Assembly: GCA_029983505.1 (NCBI GenBank)
Contig: JASBZK010000010.1
Span: 1 to 57,980 of the forward strand
Direction: 5' to 3'
Source: Porphyromonas sp.
GTDB lineage: Bacteria > Bacteroidota > Bacteroidia > Bacteroidales > Porphyromonadaceae
DNA length: 57,980 bases
This document shows, one piece after another, positions 8,966-18,750 of this stretch. The position numbers were made by a program, and so were the translations under genes. The notes beneath the pieces are model-generated. The model did not search any database. It saw only the letters and a program-made list of their open reading frames with translations, and had not been told where the DNA came from. Each line of letters starts with the position of its first letter. Within the stretch, counting starts at the first letter, position 1.

Positions 8966-10447
8966 ATGACGATTATGACACAGCTATCCAAAAGCGTACT
9001 TCTCTCCGGTCTTATGTGCCTCCTCTTCCCGGGGTGCCATTCATTTCTCGACGAGTACTCGCAGGACGAAAGGGTGCCTGCGACGGTAAAAGACTACGAA
9101 GAGATCCTCTACGGAGAGGCATACTTCAAAAACGAGCATCTCCCCTACGAGTATGTGGAGCTCCTCTCGGACGACGTCACCGCGATGTACAACGCCGCCA
9201 ATATCAATGGCGACGACACCCGTCAGGAAGTCTACGGCTACTACACGTGGCAAGACAACCCCGAAGTCACGCCTCAGGGCGGTCTGAGAAACGACGTTGC
9301 GTGGGAGAAGCTCTACCACCAGATCCTCACCGCCAATGTCGTGCTTGAGAAGGTCGCCGGCATCGAGGGCAAAACGGAGGACAAAGCCCGCTTGGAGGGC
9401 GAAGCACACGCCATCAGGGCATTTGCCTACTTCCTCCTCGTGAACCTCTACGCCGATCCCTATACCACTCCGGCAGAAGCCTCCAAGACACCCGGTGTGC
9501 CGATCAACACCCACACTTACGGTGAGGACACCAACTTCCCACGCGCGACCCTTGCCGAAGTCTACGACGTGATTATCTCGGATCTCGAAGCCGGTATGCA
9601 GGCGTTTGCAAAAGACGACGCTCCGAAGAACATCTTCCGCTGGAATGAGGCTGCACTGGCGACCCTGGGCTCCCGCATCTTCCTCTATATGCGTAATTGG
9701 GACAAGGCCAAGGAATACGCGGACATCGCGCTCTCCAAAAACGCCTACCTCCGCGACCTCAATGCCAAAAACGCCGAAGACCCCCAATACACCAAGCCCT
9801 TTATTACCAAGGACAACCGCGAGATCAATTACTCCTTCGGTTTCTATCTGCCGAAGCCCCTCTCATCCGGTCACCTCTACTACTTCAAGCCTTCGGACGA
9901 ACTTCTCGCCCTCTACAGCGAAGGCGACCTCCGCTACTTCAATAACGTCGGCAACTTCATCACCGCGAAGAAAGTAAGAGTGGGCGGCGGCTTCTGGAAT
10001 CCTATTTACGCCTATTTCACGAGCATCAATAAAAACGGGCTCACGGATGACGCCCTTGTCTACGGCTACGCCATCCGCTCCGCCGAAGCCTACCTCAACC
10101 GTGCCGAAGCCCTGGCGATGAAAGGCGACAGAGCGGGTGCCCTCGCCGACCTTGCCACCCTTCGCGCCGCCCGCCTCACGAAAGAAGCCGCCGCACTCTC
10201 CGATCCCGCTTCCGACGAGGAAATGATCCGGATGGTGCGCGACGAAAGGCGCAGGGAGCTTTGCTTCGAGATGCAGAGGTGGTTCGACCTCCGTAGATGG
10301 GGCAAGCCCGGGCTCACCCACGAGTACATCACCGACGGCGAAGCAAATACCCGCGAAGTCTTCACCTTGCCCGCCAATAGTCCCAAGTATACTTTACCCG
10401 TACCGCAAGCCGTACTCAACAGCGACGCGGCGCTCGGCAAGAACTAA
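8966..10447 (+). CDS. SusD/RagB family surface lipoprotein
   Basis: Start chosen at 8966 (493 residues), 4 bp after susC; an in-frame ATG three codons later is also possible, while the longer open frame overlaps susC. A lipoprotein signal ends LLFPGC (Cys24). The rest is the helical TPR-rich SusD fold, including the family's typical AIRAFAYFLLVNLYADPYT stretch, the later AYLNRAEALAMKGD TPR helix, and RDERRRELCFEMQRWFDLRRWG near the C-terminus. It is the ligand-binding lid over the SusC barrel made by the preceding gene. A hairpin-repeat cluster separates it from the next gene. Confidence 0.95.
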   Translation: MTIMTQLSKSVLLSGLMCLLFPGCHSFLDEYSQDERVPATVKDYEEILYGEAYFKNEHLPYEYVELLSDDVTAMYNAANINGDDTRQEVYGYYTWQDNPEVTPQGGLRNDVAWEKLYHQILTANVVLEKVAGIEGKTEDKARLEGEAHAIRAFAYFLLVNLYADPYTTPAEASKTPGVPINTHTYGEDTNFPRATLAEVYDVIISDLEAGMQAFAKDDAPKNIFRWNEAALATLGSRIFLYMRNWDKAKEYADIALSKNAYLRDLNAKNAEDPQYTKPFITKDNREINYSFGFYLPKPLSSGHLYYFKPSDELLALYSEGDLRYFNNVGNFITAKKVRVGGGFWNPIYAYFTSINKNGLTDDALVYGYAIRSAEAYLNRAEALAMKGDRAGALADLATLRAARLTKEAAALSDPASDEEMIRMVRDERRRELCFEMQRWFDLRRWGKPGLTHEYITDGEANTREVFTLPANSPKYTLPVPQAVLNSDAALGKN

Positions 10448-10477
10448 AATCGGAGGCCGTATGACGCGCAGAAATCC

Positions 10478-10557
10478 GGTACAGACCGAAAACTTCTTCC
10501 GGGTCCGTACCACGAAACATTTTCGGTCCGTGTCTCGCCGAAGCCCCGGTCTGTACC
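10478..10557. repeat. TAC-NN-ACCG hairpin-repeat cluster 3
   Basis: Units: GGTACAGACCG (10478-10488), GGTCCGTACC (10502-10511), TTTTCGGTCCGTGTCTC (10520-10536) and CCGGTCTGTACC (10546-10557). The first and last units pair perfectly over GGTACAGACCG. It occupies most of the 184-bp gap between susD and the following lipoprotein gene of the same operon, so it could lower expression of the two peptidase-family genes relative to susCD. Confidence 0.75.
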
Positions 10558-10631
10558 TCCCGAAGCGGGACGTCCATAGGGAAGCTCTTTTCTGCACCCA
10601 TACAGCCTTTTCACCAATCAGACAGCACGAT

Positions 10632-11603
10632 ATGACTACCACTAAATACCTTATAGGTCTCGGCTTGGGACTCGCGATGTTGGCACTTCAGAGCTGCAAC
10701 CACGAAGCCCCCATCACGGCCGAACTCGGCACTCCCGAGTACCCCATCGAAGACGGTCAGGACTTCGTTACGCATACCATCTTCGACTTCTACAAAGAGA
10801 CGGGCGTCAAGCTCATCTACACCTTCGACCCCCGTACCGCGATATGGGACCTCGGGGCTTCGGGCTTGGGAGCCACGTACCTCTACGTCCCGTTCTTTGA
10901 GCGGGAAGAGCATACGATGGCTGAGAATATGCCGGTCATCGAGGAGAACCTTATTTATCTCAAAAAGTACTTCTTCGACAGCTACAGCACAGACTTCAAG
11001 AAGAAATACTTCCCCGCCCGCGTCTTCCTCTCGGACTCCGTCCGGTATCAGATCGGAGGCTCGGAGACGCTCACCGGATTCACGCGCGACAACATCGCCC
11101 TCAACCTCTACCGTGAGGGTGAAGTCCTCAAAGGCTCTTCCTCCAAAGGCGAGCCCACGTACAAGACGAGAGAAGCCTACTTCAAGGACTTTGCCCCCTA
11201 CGCCCACTTTGCGCTCTGGCAGTTTGTCTTCAAGTACCGCGCATCCGCTCCGGAGCTCTTTTTCAGCTTCTCCCAAGACCTCTACGGCAAGAACCTCGGT
11301 GAGATAAAAGACCCTAAGTACTCTATCAAGCAGGACGGATTTTGGACGTACGACGAGTTCAATTCATTCAAGTTTTACCGCGCATGGAAAGCCGACCGAG
11401 ACATCGCCGACTACGTGCTCCGGATGGTGATGTACACCGAGGAAGAAAATAAAGCCGAGATGGCAGGCTACCAGATTATGATCGACAAATACAACGCCCT
11501 CCGAAGCGAGATAAAAGCGATGGCCGGCATCGACCTCCAGACGATAGGCAATGCCTACGCCCCATTCCGCAAAGAGATGGAAGACAAAATAGCGGCACAA
11601 TAA
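10632..11603 (+). CDS. Lipoprotein related to putative zinc-binding metallopeptidases (Peptidase_Mx1-like), HExxH not seen
   Basis: Start chosen at 10632 (323 residues), where a lipoprotein signal begins and ends LALQSC (Cys22). The open frame runs 57 codons further upstream, but that stretch is the intergenic repeat cluster. The pattern DFYKETGVKLIYTFDPRTAIWDL and the following helical part resemble the lipoproteins annotated in SusCD loci as putative zinc-binding metallopeptidases. In the position where a HExxH motif would be expected I see APYAHFALWQFVFKY, without the Glu and second His, so it may be a non-catalytic binding protein. It lies between SusD and an intact metalloprotease, 29 bp from the latter. 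Confidence 0.55.
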   Translation: MTTTKYLIGLGLGLAMLALQSCNHEAPITAELGTPEYPIEDGQDFVTHTIFDFYKETGVKLIYTFDPRTAIWDLGASGLGATYLYVPFFEREEHTMAENMPVIEENLIYLKKYFFDSYSTDFKKKYFPARVFLSDSVRYQIGGSETLTGFTRDNIALNLYREGEVLKGSSSKGEPTYKTREAYFKDFAPYAHFALWQFVFKYRASAPELFFSFSQDLYGKNLGEIKDPKYSIKQDGFWTYDEFNSFKFYRAWKADRDIADYVLRMVMYTEEENKAEMAGYQIMIDKYNALRSEIKAMAGIDLQTIGNAYAPFRKEMEDKIAAQ

Positions 11604-11632
11604 GTAAATCACCCCACATACAGACACACGAG

Positions 11633-14116
11633 ATGAATTTTATCCCCACAGAGGCAAGGACCTCCCTCCTCTCCGCGCTGCTCTTCGGAGCACTCTCGCT
11701 CAGTCACGCCCCTGTCCTTGCACAAGACTTCGGAGACATCGTCGACGCGGTCAAGAATAAGGAGGACAAGAAAGCGGACACGGACGACGACAAGAAAGCC
11801 GACAAGAAAGGCAAAAAGTACGCGGACGTCCTCAAAGGTGCCCGCACCGAGAAGGGCTTCATCACCCTGCACCTCCTTGACGGCAAGCTCTACTTGGAGA
11901 TCCCGAAAGCCCTCTTAGGCAAACCGCTCCTTTTCTCCGGGCGCGTCGCCGGCATCTCCGATAACAAAGACGTCATCGCCGGTCAGATGCCCTCCAACCC
12001 CCTCACCGTCTCCTGGTCCAAGGACGACACCAAGCTCTACCTCCACGAGGTAAGCACCTCCATCCTCACGAACCCGGAGTCCTCGATTGCCGCGCGCGTC
12101 AAAGACAATAACCTCGACCCCATCCTCAGCGCCTTCAAGATCGAGACTTGGAAGCCCGACTCTTCGGCCATGGTCATCAACGCGACGAGCCTTTTCCTCA
12201 CGGACGATGAGCCTATGTCGCCTTTTTTGCCCAAAAGTCCCTTCGACGCTTTCTTTGGGATGAAGAAGCTCAGCGGCTCGTTCAAGAAGGATCTTTCCTC
12301 CATCACGGACATCAGCAGCTTCCCCACCAATTTCAACGTCACCCTCCGTGCCGTCTACACCGTGGATAAGGAGCCTTTCACCGCCGTAGTGAATGGCTCG
12401 ATGCTTCTTCTGCCGGACGACGTGATGCGTCCGCGTCTGGCAGACGACCGCATCGGGTACTTCCTCGACAGCTCCACGAGAGTGACCACGAAGAAGATGA
12501 CGATGGACAAAGTCTACTACATCAACCGTTGGCGGCTCGAGCCTAAGCCCGAAGACCTCGAAGCCTACAAGCGTGGAGAGCTTGTCGTGCCTCAGAAGCA
12601 AATCGTCTACTATATCGATAACGCGTTCCCCAAAGAGTGGTACCCGTTCCTCAAGGAGGGTATAGAGGACTGGCAGGCGGCCTTCGAAGCCATCGGCTTC
12701 AAAGATGCCATCATCGCCAAGCCCTACCCCGATGACCCTTCTTTTAATCCCCAGGATGCCCGCTACAGCTGCCTTGTGTACTCCTCCTCGCGCCAAGCCA
12801 ATGCGATGGGACCCTCTTGGACCGACCCGCGCTCGGGCGAGATCCTGCAAGCGTCGGTTTACTTCTACCACAACGTCCTCCAGCTCCTTCACTCCTGGCG
12901 CTTCGTCCAGACGGCTGCCGCCGACCCTGCCGCCCGCAGTCTCAATTACGACCTCACCGTATTAGGACCGATGCTCCGCTACCTCGTCGCTCACGAAGTG
13001 GGCCATACGCTCGGTTTGATGCACAATATGGGTGCCTCGAGTGCCTACTCGGTGCAGCAACTGAGGAGCCCCAAGTTCACGAGTGAGTGGGGGACCACGC
13101 CTTCCATTATGGACTATGCGCGCTACAATTATGTCACACAGCCGGGCGACGGTGTGACGAACTTCCTGCCGCCCCGCCTCGGCATCTACGACATCTACGC
13201 CATCAAGTGGGGGTATAAGCCCATCTTGGACGCCAAGACCCCGCAGGACGAGCTACCCACCCTCCGCTCCTGGATCGACGAGCACGCGGGCGATCTCCGC
13301 TACGCCTACGGTCCGCAGCAGATTTTGGAGAAAAACGACCCCACCGCACAGACCGAAGACCTTTCCGATGACGCTGTCGCCGCTTCCGCCCTTGGGATCA
13401 AAAACCTCAAGCTCACCGTGGAAAACCTCTTCAAGTGGACGGGCGAGAAAGGCGAAGACTACACCAATCAGGAGCGCCTGCTCTCCGAGATTCGCGGGCA
13501 ATTCCGTCAGTATATGGGACACGTCCGCACCTATATCGGAGGCTTCCGCCGTAACCTCAATATGCAGGGCGACGGTCAGACGAAGTTCAGCCCCGTACCC
13601 CGTGACAAGCAGCGCGAAGCCCTCTTTTTCGTGCTTAAAGAGACCTTGGACTTCCCCTACTGGATGGCCACCGAGGAAGTCACCGACAAGCTCGGCAAGA
13701 CCGTCACGAACTACTCTGATGATATGATTTCTACGATGAGCGGTCTCGTGAATAACTCCACCCTCGGCAAGCTCTCCACCGATGCCGCGCTCCAAGGCGG
13801 CGGGGGAGACGTCTACACCCAAGAGATGTACCTTGATGACCTCGGCAACTTCGTGTGGCAAAACGCGGGTGCCCTCACACCCGTGGAAAAAAATATGCAG
13901 TACGGATTCGTCAATGCCCTCCTCGACTGCCTCGAAGTGCGGGCAGGCACCAAGGGCAAGGACAAGTTCTCCACGCCCAAGATTGAAGCCAAAGGTCATC
14001 TCTGGAACGCGCTTGGTCGCGCGCAGCAGGTGATTGACGTCCGCAGGTCGTCCGGAGCCGACTCCGGTCACTACACGGCGCTTCACTTTATGATTAAGGA
14101 AGCGCTGAACGACTGA
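11633..14116 (+). CDS. Secreted zinc-dependent metalloprotease (DUF5117/DUF5118, metzincin-type site)
   Basis: 827 residues with a signal peptide ending APVLAQ, a Lys/Asp-rich segment (about 38-62), then the DUF5118- and DUF5117-like N-terminal region. The zinc site is HEVGHTLGLMH (His454, Glu455, His458, His464), the extended HExxHxxGxxH of metzincins, and SIMDYARYNY further on supplies the Met-turn. The protein is full length for the family. It probably cleaves proteins or peptides at the cell surface or in the periplasm and completes the SusC-SusD locus. A hairpin followed by T's begins about 20 bp after the stop. Confidence 0.88.
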   Translation: MNFIPTEARTSLLSALLFGALSLSHAPVLAQDFGDIVDAVKNKEDKKADTDDDKKADKKGKKYADVLKGARTEKGFITLHLLDGKLYLEIPKALLGKPLLFSGRVAGISDNKDVIAGQMPSNPLTVSWSKDDTKLYLHEVSTSILTNPESSIAARVKDNNLDPILSAFKIETWKPDSSAMVINATSLFLTDDEPMSPFLPKSPFDAFFGMKKLSGSFKKDLSSITDISSFPTNFNVTLRAVYTVDKEPFTAVVNGSMLLLPDDVMRPRLADDRIGYFLDSSTRVTTKKMTMDKVYYINRWRLEPKPEDLEAYKRGELVVPQKQIVYYIDNAFPKEWYPFLKEGIEDWQAAFEAIGFKDAIIAKPYPDDPSFNPQDARYSCLVYSSSRQANAMGPSWTDPRSGEILQASVYFYHNVLQLLHSWRFVQTAAADPAARSLNYDLTVLGPMLRYLVAHEVGHTLGLMHNMGASSAYSVQQLRSPKFTSEWGTTPSIMDYARYNYVTQPGDGVTNFLPPRLGIYDIYAIKWGYKPILDAKTPQDELPTLRSWIDEHAGDLRYAYGPQQILEKNDPTAQTEDLSDDAVAASALGIKNLKLTVENLFKWTGEKGEDYTNQERLLSEIRGQFRQYMGHVRTYIGGFRRNLNMQGDGQTKFSPVPRDKQREALFFVLKETLDFPYWMATEEVTDKLGKTVTNYSDDMISTMSGLVNNSTLGKLSTDAALQGGGGDVYTQEMYLDDLGNFVWQNAGALTPVEKNMQYGFVNALLDCLEVRAGTKGKDKFSTPKIEAKGHLWNALGRAQQVIDVRRSSGADSGHYTALHFMIKEALND

Positions 14117-14138
14117 CCCTGTGTCCTCGACGTGAAAG

Positions 14139-14219
14139 AGGTACAGACCGAGAAGATTTTCGCGGTCTGTACCTTTTCACTTTTTCGGCCTGTACCAAAA
14201 GGACCTCTCGGTCTGTACC
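14139..14219 (+). terminator. Repeat-hairpin terminator (cluster 4) after the metalloprotease gene
   Basis: AGGTACAGACCG (14139-14150) and CGGTCTGTACCT (14163-14174) form a perfect 12-bp stem with a 12-nt loop followed by TTTT, an intrinsic terminator for the susCD operon. Two more inverted units follow (TTTTTCGGCCTGTACC and CTCGGTCTGTACC), so this is also a cluster of the dispersed TAC-NN-ACCG repeat. The remaining 155 bp before the next gene hold no gene that I can see. Confidence 0.75.
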
Positions 14220-14375
14220 AAATCTCTATCCTTCACGCTCCGCGCGTCACGCCTCTTTTGGGCAGGATTAGGGTCGTTTTGTGGGGCAAAAAGAGGTACA
14301 AGGTACGCCTTTCGGAGAAAATGTTTAACTTTACCGTAATGGAGGGACACCCTACGATAATTATTTCCGGCATAT

Positions 14376-16055
14376 ATGCTTCGCGACATTACCATCACGA
14401 TAAATCCCATTGGACTAAAGGTGCGTGCCGAAATCGGCACCACACCGTTCGAACTCTTCCGGTCCCGCCGGGAAGAGCTCACGGACATCCTCGACGGCGA
14501 CCCGATTCTCTGCCTGGTCAATAACCACACCCGCTCGCTCGACCTCTCTTTGATGAGGGATTGCACGATAGAGTACCTCGACATCCATAGAAACGCGGGA
14601 CGGCGAGCCTACGCCCGTACCCTTGCCCTCCTCCTCTACAAAGCCGCGGACGACCTCGGACTCTCGGTGAAAGTGGAGCACGCGATTTCACACGGCTACT
14701 ATGGCGTCGTGGTGGACAAAAAACCGCTCCCCAAAGACACCGTCTCTTCGCTCAAGAGCCGTATGGAAGAGTTGATTCGGGAAGACTGCCCCATTACCCG
14801 CTCACGGGTGCCTTCGTCCATCGCCATCGATCACTTCAGGACACACCACAGGAGGGAAACGGCCGACCTCATCGAGGCGCAGGGGAAGTTTTACGTCACG
14901 CTCACCGAGATAGCCGGGTACACCGATTTCCTCTTCGGCATCACGGCGCCGTCGGCAGGATGCGTCCCCCTCTTCGGATTGGAGAACTACTTCGACGGCT
15001 TCCTCCTCCGCGTCCCCGACGCCACCGACCCCCATAAGCTCTCGCCTTGGGTCGCCCAGCCGAAACTTTTCCAAGTCTTCAGCGAGCACATCTCCCTCAT
15101 CTCCATGCTCGGCGTGGAAGACGCCGGCCCCCTCAACCGCAAGATACGGGAGGGCAAAGCCGCCGACCTCATTACCATCGCCGAAGCCCGGCAGGAGCGC
15201 AACATCGCCGAGATCGCAGCCGAAATCGCCCGCCGGCACCGTGAAGAGGGGCTCCGCATCATCCTCATCGCAGGGCCTTCCTCTTCGGGCAAGACGACGA
15301 CGAGCATGAGACTAAGGACACAGCTCATCACGAATCTGCTGGAGCCTCACGCCATAGCCCTCGACAACTTCTACGTCAACCGCACGGAGACGCCTTTGGA
15401 CGAATACGGAGAGCTCGACTACGAAAGCCTGCACGCCATCGATCTCGAGTTCCTCAATGACGTGCTCAATCGTCTCACCGAAGGCGAGACCGTACAGATG
15501 CCGACGTACAATTTCCAGTCCGGACTTCGCGAGATGAGGAGCGAAAACACCCTCACCCTCGGAGACCAGGACATCCTCATCTTCGAAGGCATACACGGGC
15601 TGAACCCCGAGCTGCTCAGAGGCGTGGACCACTCGAAAGTCTTCAAAATCTACGTCTCCGCCCTCACGACCCTCTCTCTCGACAGCCACAATTGGCTCTC
15701 CACGAGCGACAACCGTCTCCTTAGGCGCATCGTCCGCGACCTCAAGTACCGCGGGACTACGGCAGAGGGAAACATCCTCAGATGGAACTCGGTGAGGGCG
15801 GGCGAAGAGAAGTGGATCTTCCCTTTCCAGGAGAACGCGGACGCGGTCTTCAACAGCGCCATGATGTACGAGTTTGCCGCCCTCCGTCCCCAGGCCGAAG
15901 TGGCACTGGCGCAAGTGCCGGAAGTAAGCCCCGCCTTTCCCACTGCAGAGCGGCTTCTGAGGCTCCTAAGACTTTTCGAGCCGATAGAGCTCAAACACAT
16001 GCCGCCCACGTCCCTGATGAGGGAGTTCCTCGGCGGCTCCAGTTTTTCGTATTAA
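14376..16055 (+). CDS. Nucleoside (uridine) kinase family protein with N-terminal TGS/ThrRS-like region
   Basis: 559 residues. The first 60 or so resemble a TGS-type domain and about 60-230 the editing-like part of threonyl-tRNA synthetase (for example VKVEHAISHGYYGVVV). The C-terminal half is a P-loop kinase of the uridine kinase/phosphoribulokinase family with GPSSSGKTTT at about 298-307, DNFYVNR and EGIHGLNPEL. Such fused proteins are annotated as nucleoside kinases in many Bacteroidetes and clostridia. It would phosphorylate a nucleoside in the cytoplasm; the actual substrate and the role of the N-terminal part are unknown. It stands alone between two repeat clusters. Confidence 0.8.
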   Translation: MLRDITITINPIGLKVRAEIGTTPFELFRSRREELTDILDGDPILCLVNNHTRSLDLSLMRDCTIEYLDIHRNAGRRAYARTLALLLYKAADDLGLSVKVEHAISHGYYGVVVDKKPLPKDTVSSLKSRMEELIREDCPITRSRVPSSIAIDHFRTHHRRETADLIEAQGKFYVTLTEIAGYTDFLFGITAPSAGCVPLFGLENYFDGFLLRVPDATDPHKLSPWVAQPKLFQVFSEHISLISMLGVEDAGPLNRKIREGKAADLITIAEARQERNIAEIAAEIARRHREEGLRIILIAGPSSSGKTTTSMRLRTQLITNLLEPHAIALDNFYVNRTETPLDEYGELDYESLHAIDLEFLNDVLNRLTEGETVQMPTYNFQSGLREMRSENTLTLGDQDILIFEGIHGLNPELLRGVDHSKVFKIYVSALTTLSLDSHNWLSTSDNRLLRRIVRDLKYRGTTAEGNILRWNSVRAGEEKWIFPFQENADAVFNSAMMYEFAALRPQAEVALAQVPEVSPAFPTAERLLRLLRLFEPIELKHMPPTSLMREFLGGSSFSY

Positions 16056-16078
16056 ACCCTCCGATGCACGAAATAATT

Positions 16079-16160
16079 TCGGCCGTACCGAGACGATCTC
16101 GCCGACCGTACCTACGCTCCAAGCTCGTACAGACCAAAAAAACTTTCTCGGTCCGTACCT
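16079..16160. repeat. TAC-NN-ACCG hairpin-repeat cluster 5
   Basis: Units: TCGGCCGTACCGAGA (16079-16093), CCGACCGTACC, CGTACAGACC (16126-16135) and CTCGGTCCGTACCTCTTTT. The last two pair over GTACAGACC with one mismatch that becomes a G-U pair in minus-strand RNA. The T-run after it points to termination of the kinase gene on the plus strand. It fills the 130-bp gap before the GH2 gene. Confidence 0.7.
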
Positions 16161-16185
16161 CTTTTCCCTTACTCACAATAAGTCT

Positions 16186-18711
16186 ATGAAAAAAGTCCTG
16201 TATCTGTTTTTGGCCTTGGTCTCCGCCCTCTCGGGGGCATCTGCCCAGACCTTTCTCTCGCACATCACTGCTCCGCGCGAAGTCCTCAGACTCCACGAGG
16301 GATGGCGCTTCACGCGGGATGATGATCCGGCTTTTGCGATGCCGGGGTATGACGACAGCACGTGGCAGGAAGTCTCCGTGCCTCACGACTGGGCCATATA
16401 CGGGCCTTTTTCTCCCAATAACGACCGCCAAAACGTAGCCATCACGCAGGATGGACAGAAAGAAGCCCTCGAGCACGCAGGACGTACCGGAGGGCTGCCG
16501 TTTGTCGGCACGGGATGGTACCGCTACACTTTTGACCTCAACCAATCCCCCGAAAGCCTCGGAGACGTGACGCTATACATCGACGGCGCCATGAGCCACA
16601 GCCGAGTCTTCGTGAACGGCAACGAAGCCGGCGGGTGGCCGTACGGCTACAACTCCTATGCCCTCGACATCACCCGGTTCCTCGACAAGTCCCAAAAAGA
16701 ACAGACCATAGCGATACGCTTGGAGAATGCGGGCGACTTCTCCCGCTGGTACCCCGGCGCAGGTCTCTACCGCAACGTCTACCTGATGGTCTCCCCGTCC
16801 AAAGTAAGAATCAAAGACTGGGGGACGTATATCACCACCCCCGTAGTGAACGAAGATTTCGCTCAGGTAAAAGTACGCACCGAAGTCCGTGGGGCAGGCG
16901 ACCTCTCCTCCCGTCTCTCGCTGCGCACTTCGATCTATAACGGCAATCGACTTGTCTCGTACCAAGAGATCCCGGGGACACAGCTTTTCGGAGAGACCTT
17001 TGAGCAAAACATCAAGGTGCCGGACCCCAAGCTCTGGGATCTCGAGACCCCGCACCTCTACACCGCGAAGAGCGAACTCTTCGTGGACGGCAGGCTCGTA
17101 GACAGCTATCTCTCCCGATTCGGGATACGTACCATCGAGATTGTGGCAGACAAGGGGTTCTACCTCAATGGTAAGCTCACAAAATTCCGGGGCGTATGCC
17201 TCCACCACGACCTGGGTCCGCTGGGCGCCGCAGTCAATAAGGTAGCCCTCCGCCGGCAGATCCGGCAGATGCAGGATATGGGAGCCAACGCCATCCGCAC
17301 CTCCCATAATATGCCCTCGCCCGAGCTCGTCGAGCTCACCGACGAGATGGGTATGATGCTTATGGTAGAGACCTTCGACGAGTGGAAAGTGCCTAAGGTC
17401 AAAAACGGCTACAATCTCCTATTCGACGACTGGGCTGAGCGGGACCTCGTCGCCGCGATCCGCCACTTCCGCAACTACCCCTCCGTCGTCATGTGGTGCA
17501 TCGGCAACGAAGTCTACGAACAAGGCAGAGAGGGGGGCAGCCAAGTCGCCCGCTACCTCCAAGACATCGCGCACCGTGAGGATCCCACACGTCCCGTGAC
17601 CCAAGGGATGGATAACCCCACTGCTGTCACCCGGAACGGCTTTGCCGCAGTGATGGATGTCGCGGGCTTCAATTACCGCCCATGGCACTACCCTGAGGCG
17701 TACCAAAAACTACCTCAGAGGCTCGTCCTCGGCACCGAGACCGCGTCCACCCTTTCGTCCAGAGGGGTGTACAAGTTTCCCGTCGTCCGCAAGTCTATGG
17801 CAGTCTATGACGACCATCAGGCGAGCTCCTACGACGTCGAGCATTGCTCTTGGAGCAACCTGCCCGAGGATGACTGGATGCGGCACGACGACTTTTGGTA
17901 CAACATGGGCGAATTCATCTGGACCGGCATCGATTACCTTGGGGAACCCACGCCCTACTACACCAATTGGCCGAGCCACTCCTCGCTCTTCGGAGCCGTC
18001 GACCTCGCCGGCATCCCCAAGGATCGCTTTTACCTCTACCGCTCCCACTGGAACAAGGGCGAAACAACCCTCCACGTCCTCCCGCACTGGACCTGGCCCG
18101 GGAGAGAGGGCGAAGTAACCCCCGTCTTCGTCTACACCTCCTACCCCACTGCCGAGCTCTTCATCAACGGCAAGAGCCAAGGCAAACGGACGAAAGACAC
18201 CCGCCTCACGGTAGACAATACGACAGACAAAGACCTCAGCCGCCAACCCCGCTACCGTCTGATGTGGATGGACACGAAGTACGAGCCGGGCGAAATCAAA
18301 GTCGTAGCCTACGACAATAGCGGTACCGCCCGCGAAGAGAAAATCGTCCGCACCGCAGGCGAGCCGTACGAAGTCCGCCTCCTCCTCGAAGACCCGTCGG
18401 ATATGCAGGGCATCCCCGCTTCCGACACCGAGCACCTTGTCTATTTCCGCGTCCAAGTGGTGGACAAGATGGGGAACCTCTGCCCACCCGCCAATAACGA
18501 AATCACCTTCTCTGTCTCCGGTCAAGGTCGGTGGGTAGCCACAGCCAATGGCGACCCGACGTGCATCGTGCCTTTCCAGAGCGAAAAGATGCCCGCCTTC
18601 TCCGGCGAGCTCACCGCCATCGTCGCACCCGACGGCAACACCGGAATCCTCACGCTCACGGCCTCCGCGCCGGGGCTGAAAGCCGCGTCCGTCACCATCC
18701 CCGCCCTATGA
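16186..18711 (+). CDS. Glycoside hydrolase family 2 protein (beta-galactosidase-like, DUF4982)
   Basis: 841 residues with a signal peptide ending SGASAQ. The GH2 sugar-binding jelly roll (about 40-210, with VPHDWAI and WYRYTF), the Ig-like sandwich (about 215-320) and the TIM barrel are in order. The acid/base is Glu442 in CIGNEVYEQ and the probable nucleophile Glu518 in LGTETAS. A DUF4982-like segment and a C-terminal Ig-like domain follow from about 610. It is likely a periplasmic or surface exo-glycosidase; beta-galactosidase is the commonest activity, but beta-glucuronidase or mannosidase cannot be excluded. It is not part of a SusCD locus. Confidence 0.88.
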   Translation: MKKVLYLFLALVSALSGASAQTFLSHITAPREVLRLHEGWRFTRDDDPAFAMPGYDDSTWQEVSVPHDWAIYGPFSPNNDRQNVAITQDGQKEALEHAGRTGGLPFVGTGWYRYTFDLNQSPESLGDVTLYIDGAMSHSRVFVNGNEAGGWPYGYNSYALDITRFLDKSQKEQTIAIRLENAGDFSRWYPGAGLYRNVYLMVSPSKVRIKDWGTYITTPVVNEDFAQVKVRTEVRGAGDLSSRLSLRTSIYNGNRLVSYQEIPGTQLFGETFEQNIKVPDPKLWDLETPHLYTAKSELFVDGRLVDSYLSRFGIRTIEIVADKGFYLNGKLTKFRGVCLHHDLGPLGAAVNKVALRRQIRQMQDMGANAIRTSHNMPSPELVELTDEMGMMLMVETFDEWKVPKVKNGYNLLFDDWAERDLVAAIRHFRNYPSVVMWCIGNEVYEQGREGGSQVARYLQDIAHREDPTRPVTQGMDNPTAVTRNGFAAVMDVAGFNYRPWHYPEAYQKLPQRLVLGTETASTLSSRGVYKFPVVRKSMAVYDDHQASSYDVEHCSWSNLPEDDWMRHDDFWYNMGEFIWTGIDYLGEPTPYYTNWPSHSSLFGAVDLAGIPKDRFYLYRSHWNKGETTLHVLPHWTWPGREGEVTPVFVYTSYPTAELFINGKSQGKRTKDTRLTVDNTTDKDLSRQPRYRLMWMDTKYEPGEIKVVAYDNSGTAREEKIVRTAGEPYEVRLLLEDPSDMQGIPASDTEHLVYFRVQVVDKMGNLCPPANNEITFSVSGQGRWVATANGDPTCIVPFQSEKMPAFSGELTAIVAPDGNTGILTLTASAPGLKAASVTIPAL

Positions 18712-18750
18712 CCAAGAGCCTCGGAATGCGTACCTGTTTTTCAACGAAAA

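Noticed and set aside
10461..10631. N-terminal extension of the Mx1-like lipoprotein (57 codons)
   Set aside because: The extension consists of the hairpin-repeat cluster; the lipoprotein signal begins at 10632.
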